Below, piece by piece: positions 26,675 to 34,268 of a stretch of DNA of 64,000 nucleotides (position 1 is the stretch's first letter; every line of letters starts with the position of its first letter). The notes beneath the pieces were generated by a model. It was given only the letters and a program-made list of their open reading frames with translations, was not told where the DNA came from and ran no database searches. A program made the position numbers and the translations under genes. This stretch comes from Bin75 sp965200435 (lineage in GTDB: Bacteria; Nitrospirota; Nitrospiria; Nitrospirales; UBA8639): positions 1,550,001 through 1,614,000 of the forward strand of contig OZ241337.1 of the NCBI GenBank assembly GCA_965200435.1, read 5' to 3'.

Positions 26675-27764
26675 AGACCGGTCCTCCTTCGATGACGTTC
26701 TTGCTCCAGAGTTCCCCAACGGAATAGGTTTCCAGCCAGACCCGATACGCGGTTTCCTCCAGGCGTTCGAAAGTTGAGGCACCATTTTTTCGGTTCACAA
26801 CCACGATATCCTCAATGGCAAACTGGTCGATCAATGCCGGTGATTGCGTGGCGACGATCAGTTGTATTCGCTCCGACGCGTGTTGGATGAGTTCGCCAAG
26901 GACGTGGATTGCAGCAGGGTGCAAGCCCAACTCCGGCTCGTCAATGATCAACGTGGACGGTGCATCAGGCTGCAACAGCGCCGTGGCCAAACAGATAAAG
27001 CGGAGGCTGCCGTCAGAGAAGTGATAGGGCTGCATGGGATAATCCGAACCTTTTGCCGTCCATGACAACGCAACCTTTTCCTTCGGGCCATAGTTTTCGG
27101 GGATCAACAGAAAATCGTCCAGATACGGCATGACCAAACGGCACGATTCAAGAATTTCCCGGTAAGCGTCCGGTTCCTGTGTTTTCAGCCGGAGCAAGTA
27201 GGGCGCAAGATTCGACGCATCATAGCGAAGCGCCTGATTGTCCTGAACGATCTCTGCATGTCGCATGGCTGCAGAGCCGCTCGTGTCATGAAAATGATAG
27301 ATCTTCCAGGACGAGACTGCATCGTAAACCGGTTTGCTATATTCATGGTAGGGGTGCTCACTCGTCGCTTCTTTCACCAAAAGCGAGTGCCCATCCGGAC
27401 TGTCACCCAAATCCACCCAGGAACTTTGTTCACGAGCGTACTCCTCTGCCAGCGCAAAGTTTTCAGAAGGGCCAGGCTCAAGCTTGAATCGATATCCTCT
27501 GATGCCAAAATGGGTTTCACATGTTAAAACCGTCGTGGTCTTACGCCCATTGAAAAGCAGATCACTGATCCCCCCACTCTCTCGAACGTATTTGGCAAGG
27601 TTCCCTTGCATGAGTGCCCGAAGCATCCAGAAGAAGGAAATCAGATTGCTCTTGCCTGCGCCGTTCGCGCCGATAAGAATGTTCAGGTTTTTCAGCTCAA
27701 AATTGTTCAGCTCGCGAATCGACTTGAACCCGCGGATGGTTAATTTGTTCAAAGGCGTTCCCAT
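26658..27764 (-). CDS. AAA family ATPase (AAA_21/OLD-like)
   Basis: 368 residues. 'LTIRGFKSIRELNNFELK' then Walker A GANGAGKS (32-39), a signature-like 'HFSDGSLRF', Walker B 'TLIIDEPELGLHP' and the H-loop-like 'LIVATQSPALID' define an ABC/RecF-type ATPase of the AAA_21 group. Such ATPases are often sensor parts of two-gene defence units. It starts the operon with a DUF4276 gene overlapping its 3' end, followed by the PIN-helical protein. Length is typical for stand-alone AAA_21 proteins. Confidence 0.87.
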   Translation of the reverse strand: MGTPLNKLTIRGFKSIRELNNFELKNLNILIGANGAGKSNLISFFWMLRALMQGNLAKYVRESGGISDLLFNGRKTTTVLTCETHFGIRGYRFKLEPGPSENFALAEEYAREQSSWVDLGDSPDGHSLLVKEATSEHPYHEYSKPVYDAVSSWKIYHFHDTSGSAAMRHAEIVQDNQALRYDASNLAPYLLRLKTQEPDAYREILESCRLVMPYLDDFLLIPENYGPKEKVALSWTAKGSDYPMQPYHFSDGSLRFICLATALLQPDAPSTLIIDEPELGLHPAAIHVLGELIQHASERIQLIVATQSPALIDQFAIEDIVVVNRKNGASTFERLEETAYRVWLETYSVGELWSKNVIEGGPVYEQAG

Positions 27765-28080
27765 ATCAGATATCTTTTCCGGGTTTATGCTGGAAACTGT
27801 TGGGCTGCGTATCAGCTTGAATTGGATTCAACGGCATAGAACGAGCCCTGTGCTGGCAAAGACCAGTAGGGACACAGTTCCATCCCTCCCTTTGAGGAGG
27901 GGCTTCTCCCTGAGAGCTTTTCCCCTTTGCTTCCTCACCCTCCCTTCTCTCGATGAGAGAGGGGAGGCTTGGGTGCCTGACTGGCCGGCATGACGAGCCG
28001 GATGGAAACAGACATTTCAAACTGAGACACAACCCTCTGTCGTCTGTTGAAATATTTCTGCACACAGGAAGCTTCGGCGA
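27765..28080. other. Intergenic region without gene
   Basis: No supported gene. It includes a C/T-rich stretch with an inverted-repeat look ('ctctcgatgagagagg', 27953-27968) that could form a weak hairpin. A promoter for the AAA ATPase operon should lie near 27765-27850 but is not clear. Confidence 0.35.
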
Positions 28081-28251
28081 TTAAGCCATCTCGAACTCCA
28101 AGATGGAGAGATTCAGATTGGAGGAGCATTTCGAAAGGTAGAGCATTTCCACGCCCACCACTCCCGGTGAGACCTTTTCGGACTCGACGATGTCAGAGTT
28201 GTCGAGACGCAGGCAAAGCGCGTCGGTTTCCTTATCGACATGCAGTTTCAT
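28081..28251 (-). CDS. DUF2283-like small protein with internal deletion
   Basis: 56 residues, too short to be listed by most gene finders. 'MKLHVDKETDALCLRLD' then 'DIVESEKVSPGVV' matches DUF2283, but the normal middle (an LDYD-type strand before GVEML) is missing: the sequence jumps from SPGVV to GVEMLYL. The start overlaps the stop of a second, frameshifted DUF2283 gene as ATGA. The pair looks like a tandem duplication with both members damaged. Function unknown. Confidence 0.55.
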   Translation of the reverse strand: MKLHVDKETDALCLRLDNSDIVESEKVSPGVVGVEMLYLSKCSSNLNLSILEFEMA

Positions 28252-28453
28252 TGTGCGATGTCTTCAAAGACGAGTTGTTTGAACGTCTCCGGATCATCCA
28301 GCCGCTTCATGGCATCAAGAATTTCAATGCCCGCGAGGCGGCCTGCCGCATCGTAATCCAGGCAATCCCGTCATCGAGGTGTGTCGTTGTCACCGTTATT
28401 TTCTTGAAGCGAATGTAGAGCGCATCCATTTCACGATCAAACGAAACTTTCAT
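28248..28453 (-). pseudogene. DUF2283 gene with 1-nt deletion
   Basis: From ATG 28453 (AGGAGATACC upstream) the frame reads 'MKVSFDREMDALYIRFKK' to 'HLDDGIAW', then must shift near 28358 to continue 'DYDAAGRLAGIEILDAM' and end 'FEDIAQ'. One G is missing from a G run (GG where GGG is needed). With that base the gene is 68 codons, a normal DUF2283 length. It ends on the ATGA that starts the next DUF2283 copy. Confidence 0.65.
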
Positions 28454-28519
28454 CGGTATCTCCTCAGAAAAAGTAGGCATAGACGGTTGTCACCACGATC
28501 TCAGGAGGACAGATTCAGT

Positions 28520-28708
28520 TTAGGAGTGCGGCTTGGATGAAGCGGCTCGTTTGGTAGCCTCTTTCATGGCACGCAGATCGACAACTTGTCGGTTTGCCGA
28601 CCGTTGCTTGCCTTGGAGATGTGCAACGAATGCGTCGATATCGTAATCATATTCTTGCGCCATGCTGTCTTTGATTTGCCACAATTCCGCGATGATTTCA
28701 TCAGGCAT
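28520..28708 (-). CDS. Antitoxin of a PIN toxin pair
   Basis: About 62 residues: 'MPDEIIAELWQIKDSMAQEY' and 'DIDAFVAHLQGKQ' match the small antitoxins found downstream of PIN toxins of the type 'MPDEIVxEVrxIREE..aYDID'. ATG 28708 overlaps the PIN gene stop by 8 nt, so toxin comes first and the two are coupled. It would bind and block the PIN ribonuclease encoded upstream. Confidence 0.7.
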   Translation of the reverse strand: MPDEIIAELWQIKDSMAQEYDYDIDAFVAHLQGKQRSANRQVVDLRAMKEATKRAASSKPHS

Positions 28709-29195
28709 CGTCAAACCCTCCCATCAACTCTTGGGGAGTACAAATTTCAGGACTGGGATAGCCGTGGATGGCACAAACGCTTCGTATGACAGGTTTGGTT
28801 TCGGCATTATCGAGATGCCGGCAGTTCCACGTCAAGAGATAATCGATGCCATGCACGGCGGATACGGCAATATGAAAGGCATCGTTGAGGGCTTTGGCCG
28901 GCACCGCCCTTCCTTGGAGAAGCGCTTTGGATAATCCAACCACGGCCTCTGTGATCGGCAGTATGGGAATGCCGGATAACGCTCCAAGACGTAGTGTGCC
29001 CGCTTCGGGGTTGCCTCTCCCGGCTTCTTCAACCGTGACATCAGACGTATAAAGGTCAAACCGGTTTCTCTGCATGCCCCACCAATCAACAGTGATCTTC
29101 TGCCAAGCAGCCGCCAGCAAGTCTCCCGTGGGCCGAGCAGTCAAATAAGACACGACCGAAGTCTCAATATAGATAGTTTTCTTTTCCGTGACCAT
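28701..29195 (-). CDS. PIN-domain toxin (VapC-like)
   Basis: 164 residues. 'KKTIYIETSVVSYLTARPT' (first acidic residue as Glu-Thr), 'TSDVTVEEA' and 'NDAFHIAVSAVHGIDYLLTWNCRHL' are the PIN signature; the last D/H region binds metal. It would cut RNA as the toxin of a type II pair with the small downstream gene. The start sits at the 3' end of the methyltransferase gene (shared base at 29195), so it belongs to the same leftward transcript. Confidence 0.85.
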   Translation of the reverse strand: MVTEKKTIYIETSVVSYLTARPTGDLLAAAWQKITVDWWGMQRNRFDLYTSDVTVEEAGRGNPEAGTLRLGALSGIPILPITEAVVGLSKALLQGRAVPAKALNDAFHIAVSAVHGIDYLLTWNCRHLDNAETKPVIRSVCAIHGYPSPEICTPQELMGGFDDA

Positions 29196-31717
29196 TAACT
29201 TCTGCTCTCTCGATCAATGCCTTCTCGCCCCATACGATACTTGATGTCGTAGTTGATGATGAAGTCCAGTTCTTCGTCGGAAAAGCCGTATAGGCCAGCC
29301 ATAGCCTCATCAATTAGGTCTATCCATTCCTTTGACGAGGCACCATAAATTTCATCGTACTCGATGAGGTGTCCTTGCTTTGTCAAAAGCGACTTTCTCT
29401 TGGCATTGGCATCAAGGCTATTCATAAGATCGGCACAAAGCTCTTCCCAGTCATGCCCTGACTCGTTCCATCCTTCAGGGATAGGGAATCTCCGCACTAA
29501 TCCGTCGTTGACGTGCTCGCAGTCGGAAAACGCTGAGTAATACCAGTAGAAAAGGGATGAGTTGAGGACGCCTGTTGCAAAAGCTGCCGCTTCCTTCGAG
29601 ATCATAGGGATATTTCGCCAATGCGAGGGGACGGATTCCGCGCCATTTTTCTTAAAAAATGGCTGTCTGTTCGCAGCCTTAGCCCAATAGCGACAGGCTT
29701 CCTGGTAATAAAGAGTTCCTTGCTTCGCCTTCGAGGTGAGACTGCCGAGGAATGAGTGGAACGAATCGAGCTTTCCGTAGATGGTCCCGTCGATCCCTCT
29801 GCCGAACTTAGCGATGCGGTAGCCATCGATCACAACCGAATGATCACAAAACGACATCTTATCCATGAAAAACGCCTTTTCCTCAGCATAGAAGCGGCGG
29901 ACATTCGTCCTGAATAGCTGACGTTTCGGGGAAGGTGTAGAAAGCAGTATGGACACCGGCATCTCTACTCCCTCGAAAATGGACTGCGGACGGCGGGGGA
30001 AAGACAGCGCATGGAGCAGTCCTCGGTTTAACAATATCCCCTGAAGCGAGGGCAGCTTTTCGGACGACAGAGAAGTAAGCTGGACGATAAGACCGACGGG
30101 AGAGACCGATTTTGCGAGAGAGACACTACGCTCGAACACCAGACCGTACAGATTCTTCGTCGCTAAGGTCCAGTAGCCCAATCTTTCCAAACTGTAGGGC
30201 ACGTTCTTGCTCGGATAGATAACGTACGGCGGATTCCCGATAATCACGTCGAATCCGCCGCTGTGCATAATCCCGTAGAACTCGACGAACCAGTGAAACG
30301 GTTGGTGGCTGTGACGCCATTGTTGATACCTCGGTTTATGTTTCGCTTCGATACCATAATCACCGGCTAAATACTGGTCTAGTTCGTTACGCAGGACATT
30401 AAGCCGCTTACGCAGTTCCATCTTAGTGGCGGCGAATGCGCTGGCATCCATGCCGTGCTCGGTCTGCATTTCGCGAAACTTGCGAAAGGCACGGTCGGCA
30501 ATCTCGGCTCGCTCCTCAATCTGCGGAAGGGATAATTGCTTTATCAGGTCGGCACTCAGGACATTTTTTACTTCATCCAGCGTCGTGAACCCGACGAGCG
30601 TGTTTCCCGCTCTGACGTTGAAATCAATGTCTGGCAACGGCTCGATCTGGTCATAGCGTTCCAATTGCGCGACGAGCTTCAGGAAGAGCCGCAGTTTGCA
30701 GATTTCCACGGCCTCTTCCATGATGTCCACGCCATACAGGTTGTTGACGATGATGGACTTGAGGATGAAGTAACGCTCGCTGGCGTGCGTGGCGACCTGT
30801 TCCAGCGCCGTGCGAAAATCGCTCAGTTTCTCCGGTCGGTGCTTGCGGTTCGAGCGTTCCAGATCGTCGAGGAAGCCGCCCATGGCCTCCAGACAGGCCA
30901 CGTACAGCGGCTCCAGAATGTTGAGCGCGGCAAACAGGAAGGCACCGGAACCGCACGTCGGATCGAGGATAGAAACCGCGGTGATCGCCTTCCAGAAGGC
31001 ACGGACCAATTCCGAGCCTTCGCTACCCGTGATTACGTCCTGAGCGAATCTCTCGATGTCCAGGTTGTAGGTAATGAGGTCGTTGATTGAGGTGATCTCG
31101 CCGCCGGCAAGTTTGGCGCGGACTTCTTCGTAGCGTTGCCGGCGGGCTACGTGCTCGCGCCACGTTTCGGTTGGCAGGGCATAGTCGGCTGGGGCTGCCT
31201 TGTTCCATCCGCCTCGTTTGGACATGTCGTTCAGGCCGGTGGCTATCTCAGCCGGTAGCTCGCGCTTTTCCGGAAGGGCTTCTCTTTTATGAATATCATA
31301 CGTGATGCCGTGGCAGACTGCCTCGTAGCAGTAGCGGTCCGGGTTGTCCGATAGCAGCCGCCAGACCCCACCGTCCGGTTTGAAAGCGATGGAACACTCC
31401 TTTTTCGCCCGGTCGAACAGGAAAGGGATAGTGGTGTTGCGGCTGATGTACCCGGTGATGTCCTCCTTGGTGTAGTAGGCGCCCATCTGCTTCTGGTTGA
31501 TGTATTTCTCGAAGATGTAGCCCAACACGTCGGGATTGATCTCGTTGTCCTTGCGTAGCGGTCGGTCGTCCAGGTGCCACTGATAGGCTTCGAAGAACGC
31601 GAAGATTTGCTTGAACGCTTGATCGGGAACGTGAATCTTCGGATTGTCCCGCTCCAGTTCGTGTACGTCGAACAGTCCACCGTTGAGATACGGGACTCGA
31701 CCAAGGAATTTCGCCAA
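29195..31717 (-). CDS. Eco57I-type DNA methyltransferase, main part (frameshifted gene)
   Basis: 840 residues from the first Met; coding sense begins upstream at the frameshift near 31776 ('LLRLFHEGLGQPEANRTPEL'). SAM-binding motif I is 'ILDPTCGSGAFLFAAL'; catalytic motif IV is 'VIIGNPPYVIY', the N6-adenine type. 'MGAYYTKEDITGYI' is the start of the catalytic region. A C-terminal target-recognition-like region follows. The overall layout resembles BREX/DISARM-type large adenine methyltransferases that protect host DNA. It pairs with the PLD-SNF2 helicase further upstream. Confidence 0.87.
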   Translation of the reverse strand: MAKFLGRVPYLNGGLFDVHELERDNPKIHVPDQAFKQIFAFFEAYQWHLDDRPLRKDNEINPDVLGYIFEKYINQKQMGAYYTKEDITGYISRNTTIPFLFDRAKKECSIAFKPDGGVWRLLSDNPDRYCYEAVCHGITYDIHKREALPEKRELPAEIATGLNDMSKRGGWNKAAPADYALPTETWREHVARRQRYEEVRAKLAGGEITSINDLITYNLDIERFAQDVITGSEGSELVRAFWKAITAVSILDPTCGSGAFLFAALNILEPLYVACLEAMGGFLDDLERSNRKHRPEKLSDFRTALEQVATHASERYFILKSIIVNNLYGVDIMEEAVEICKLRLFLKLVAQLERYDQIEPLPDIDFNVRAGNTLVGFTTLDEVKNVLSADLIKQLSLPQIEERAEIADRAFRKFREMQTEHGMDASAFAATKMELRKRLNVLRNELDQYLAGDYGIEAKHKPRYQQWRHSHQPFHWFVEFYGIMHSGGFDVIIGNPPYVIYPSKNVPYSLERLGYWTLATKNLYGLVFERSVSLAKSVSPVGLIVQLTSLSSEKLPSLQGILLNRGLLHALSFPRRPQSIFEGVEMPVSILLSTPSPKRQLFRTNVRRFYAEEKAFFMDKMSFCDHSVVIDGYRIAKFGRGIDGTIYGKLDSFHSFLGSLTSKAKQGTLYYQEACRYWAKAANRQPFFKKNGAESVPSHWRNIPMISKEAAAFATGVLNSSLFYWYYSAFSDCEHVNDGLVRRFPIPEGWNESGHDWEELCADLMNSLDANAKRKSLLTKQGHLIEYDEIYGASSKEWIDLIDEAMAGLYGFSDEELDFIINYDIKYRMGREGIDRESRS

Positions 31718-32514
31718 CTCCGGAGTGCGGTTGGCTTCGGGTTGGCCCAGGCCCTCGTGAAACAGTCGTAACAGGAATAGCCGTAGAACGTCTGAAAGCG
31801 GTCTTTGCCGTGCGTGGTCTGCATGCGGTGTAGACGGTTACGCAGATAGTCTGGGTCGTTGTCAAGGAATCCCCGCTTCTGGATGAAATAGATAAACATC
31901 ATCCGGTTCAGCATGAGCGAGGCGTACCATTCCCGGTCGGCGACGTTCCGAATGCCTTCGATGAATTCCAGAAAGACGTGATGCTCCTTCTTGAAGCGGT
32001 CGTAGAACTTCTTGGTGACTTTCTCGACGTCAAAGGCAGCCCGCACCCGGCCCGAGACATCAACGATAGTCAGGCCATCTTCTTCGTCCAGCATGAAGAC
32101 GAGCTGCTCCAGTTTCTGGATCAGTGCTTCGCCAGACTGGTCCCGCTGAGAGTAGATATGGTGACGAAATCGGTCAGGCTGGCCCGGCTCGCGTTTCACC
32201 CACTGCCAGTAGAGGGTATTTCTGTCGTGGGAGGCGTAGACGATGATGTGTTCGCGGACGATCTTGGCAACGGCTTTTTCGATTTTCTGACGGGTGGGGT
32301 AGTCCGGGCAGGTGTCGTCGGAGTCCGTTGCGTATTGGTAGACAACCAGACCGCGTTTTTGGGCGACGGCTTCGAGAACGAACGTGCGACCTGCGACTGT
32401 GGCTTCAGTATTTGTTCCGCCGTGATCCCAGCCAAGTTCTTCAATGAACAAGGCGTGGAGGTTACAGTCCTTCAGGTGGCGCCTGATTGTTTCTCTGTCG
32501 AGGGGCTGCGGCAT
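31243..32514 (-). CDS. Eco57I-type methyltransferase, N-terminal part
   Basis: True coding runs from ATG 32514 to about 31776 (about 246 residues): 'LKDCNLHALFIEELGWDHGG', 'AEATVAGRTFVLEAVAQ'-type N-terminal region (here with NTEATVAG) and 'NRMMFIYFIQKRGFLD'. After 'RFQTFYGY' the product leaves frame; codons below 31776 are shadow. The sequence shows GGCTATTCCTG where GGCTATTTCCTG would keep one frame into the main part, i.e. one T missing from a T run. The intact enzyme would be about 1106 residues. The same N-terminus occurs again as a fragment at 33191-33433. Confidence 0.8.
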   Translation of the reverse strand: MPQPLDRETIRRHLKDCNLHALFIEELGWDHGGTNTEATVAGRTFVLEAVAQKRGLVVYQYATDSDDTCPDYPTRQKIEKAVAKIVREHIIVYASHDRNTLYWQWVKREPGQPDRFRHHIYSQRDQSGEALIQKLEQLVFMLDEEDGLTIVDVSGRVRAAFDVEKVTKKFYDRFKKEHHVFLEFIEGIRNVADREWYASLMLNRMMFIYFIQKRGFLDNDPDYLRNRLHRMQTTHGKDRFQTFYGYSCYDCFTRAWANPKPTALRSWRNSLVESRISTVDCSTYTNWSGTIRRFTFPIKRSSKSSRSSKPISGTWTTDRYARTTRSIPTCWATSSRNTSTRSRWAPTTPRRTSPGTSAATPLSLSCSTGRKRSVPSLSNRTVGSGGCYRTTRTATATRQSATASRMIFIKEKPFRKSASYRLR

Positions 32515-32527
32515 GTGGAGGAACGGA

Positions 32528-32935
32528 CTAGAGAAGACGCACGGCGGGTAACGCAGCCATCTTGCGGTCCAGCGTCAGGATTTGCAGGTCGGCCCGGGAG
32601 TAGTCGTTGGCGATAAGACGGTCGAACAGGCCGGGGCCGGTAGATGCCTCCAGGGCCTCGAGAACGGCCTGCCCGTTGAGGGGAGCGACCAGGCCGCTGC
32701 TGAGGGTGTTGCGGATCTCGGCACGAGCGTCTTCCTTCTTTGCCCCGTAGTGGTGTTGGACAACCACAAACGTCTCCCCGATGACTTGGTTTGACGCAAA
32801 TATCTCGGCCCCGTCCGCAACCAGCGCGGTCAACCGTTCCACACAAAGGGAATACACGTCGGGAGGTTGGCCGGTTACGAGCCACACGAGTATGGAGGTA
32901 TCAATCCCGATACGCCGCTGGATCATATCCCTCAT
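32528..32935 (-). CDS. PIN-domain toxin (VapC-like), paired with AbrB antitoxin
   Basis: 135 residues. 'RIGIDTSILVWLVTGQP' (first Asp), 'ASNQVIGETFVVVQ' (Glu), 'FDRLIANDYSRADLQILTLDRKM' (last Asp residues, described in parts) give a complete PIN active site. The gene overlaps the AbrB-type antitoxin gene by about 35 nt. It sits between the PLD-helicase end of the operon and the methyltransferase start. RNA cleavage is expected when the antitoxin is lost. Confidence 0.85.
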   Translation of the reverse strand: MRDMIQRRIGIDTSILVWLVTGQPPDVYSLCVERLTALVADGAEIFASNQVIGETFVVVQHHYGAKKEDARAEIRNTLSSGLVAPLNGQAVLEALEASTGPGLFDRLIANDYSRADLQILTLDRKMAALPAVRLL

Positions 32936-33146
32936 CCCGAAACTTTCGTATGTCGAAAGGTGGGATTCCAGGTGGAATCTTGTCTCTCAGCCCTCCGAGC
33001 TTGGATAGGTCTACTCGCCTTGGGTGCAGGATGAATCCGTTCTGGCTTTCCACCAGCTCCAACTGGTCGCCGGGCCCTACGCCCAGTGTATCCAGCACGT
33101 GCTTCGGGAATGTGACTTGGCGCTTTGCTGTAATTTTAACGACCAT
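32901..33146 (-). CDS. AbrB/MazE-type antitoxin
   Basis: 81 residues. 'VVKITAKRQVTFPKHVLDTL' is the SpoVT/AbrB swapped-hairpin DNA-binding motif; 'VGPGDQLELVES' and 'FILHPRR' finish it. ATG 33146 is preceded by AAGGAGA at good distance. It overlaps the PIN toxin gene and would both bind the toxin and repress the promoter. Confidence 0.85.
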   Translation of the reverse strand: MVVKITAKRQVTFPKHVLDTLGVGPGDQLELVESQNGFILHPRRVDLSKLGGLRDKIPPGIPPFDIRKFRDEGYDPAAYRD

Positions 33147-33179
33147 GGAATTTCTCCTTACCAAAACATTAAATATGTA

Positions 33180-33433
33180 AGGCGCTTAAGTCAAACTTTC
33201 GATTTTTTGTCGGGTGGGATGATCTGGGAACGCGTCGTCGGAGTCCGCTCCGTCTCGGTAACCCACTCTACCGTGTTTTTAGCAATGGCTTTGAGCATGA
33301 AGGTTCGACCTGCAACCGTGGCTTCGGCATTCGTTCCGCCGTGGTCCCAGCCAAGTTCTTCGATGAACAGAGAGCGGAGATCGACATTCTCCAGATATTT
33401 TCGGATCTTGTCTCGGTCGAGGGGTGTCGGCAT
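33180..33433 (-). pseudogene. Second copy of the methyltransferase 5' end (fragment)
   Basis: From ATG 33433 the product 'PLDRDKIRKYLENVDL', 'FIEELGWDHGGTNAEATVAG' closely matches the start of the Eco57I methyltransferase gene (32514). After 'RTFMLKAIAKNT' it loses register; the -1/+1 frame gives 'ADSDDAFPDHPTRQKIES', again like the methyltransferase. It then stops near 33180. So this is a truncated, frameshifted duplicate left beside the helicase, with a PIN-AbrB pair between it and the full gene. Confidence 0.75.
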
Positions 33434-33448
33434 CGGGAGTCTCTCGAC

Positions 33449-33916
33449 TCATCCTCCGACAGCGACATCGGATATGGCAACAAAGTCGATTTCGTCGAAT
33501 AATGCGAAATCCTCTGCGTTCTGAGTGACCAAAGTCGAAATGCCGTGCGTCGCCATCGTGGCGACGATATTGGCGTCATGGAGCCGCTTGCCGCTCAGTC
33601 CATAGGTCAAGGCGATCCGGCGAAGTCGCCGGGCCACGTCTTCGGTTTCGTCGTACAAGTGGACCCGGCGCAAGAACTCATTCACGTTTGCCGTGGCGTC
33701 ACGCACGTTCAGGCCAAGACCGTTGACGGCCAAGGGGCGTGTCGCCACCACCAGATACTCGCGCAAAATCTGGCCACTCGCCGCAAGGTGCGTGCCGCTG
33801 GAACCTGCTTCGGTGAGCAGCCGTATCGCGTCCTGGTGCTGTGGACGTGATTCGTCCGTCGCCGTCAAGAGCACATTCGTGTCGACGAACAGGATGTCAC
33901 CGACCGTCAGTGCCAT
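33449..33916 (-). CDS. PIN-domain toxin (FitB/VapC-like)
   Basis: 155 residues. 'DILFVDTNVLLTATDESRP' (first Asp), 'ILREYLVVATRP' (Glu), 'KRLHDANIVATMATHGISTLVTQNAEDF' (Asp residues, given in parts) form a full PIN site. The start overlaps the ribbon-helix-helix antitoxin gene by about 20 nt. Third PIN toxin on the leftward strand within this island. Confidence 0.85.
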   Translation of the reverse strand: MALTVGDILFVDTNVLLTATDESRPQHQDAIRLLTEAGSSGTHLAASGQILREYLVVATRPLAVNGLGLNVRDATANVNEFLRRVHLYDETEDVARRLRRIALTYGLSGKRLHDANIVATMATHGISTLVTQNAEDFALFDEIDFVAISDVAVGG

Positions 33917-34127
33917 AGATTTCGTCCCTGCTCCACGATGTCGTGTGGCCGGTCTTGACCGTCACCAGATCAAGCATCCGAGCCTCCTCGTCCGGCGGTG
34001 CCATTCTGGCAGCACGCTCAAGGATAGCATGCAACTCGCCTTGCAGGGACCGATGATGCCTGCGCGCCAGACGTTTCAGCGCATGAAGCGTGTTGGAATC
34101 GATTTCCCGAATGTGTATCGAACTCAT
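33897..34127 (-). CDS. FitA-like ribbon-helix-helix antitoxin
   Basis: 76 residues. 'SIHIREIDSNTLHALKRLA' and 'RRHHRSLQGELHAILERAA' match FitA-type Arc/RHH antitoxins; the C-terminal part would wrap the PIN toxin. It starts at ATG 34127 and overlaps the PIN gene. It lies about 140 bases after the PLD-SNF2 helicase gene on the same strand. Confidence 0.82.
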   Translation of the reverse strand: MSSIHIREIDSNTLHALKRLARRHHRSLQGELHAILERAARMAPPDEEARMLDLVTVKTGHTTSWSRDEIYGTDGR

Positions 34128-34268
34128 ACCGATAGCATAATCATATCTTTCTTGGATGGCAACTGCTCTATGTCCAACTGTCTGGCGGATAAGCCCTGAT
34201 TCACATGATCTGAAACGTCGATGACTTTTACTCCCGGCAACATTGAAGTGGCGAATCGTCTTTGGGTC

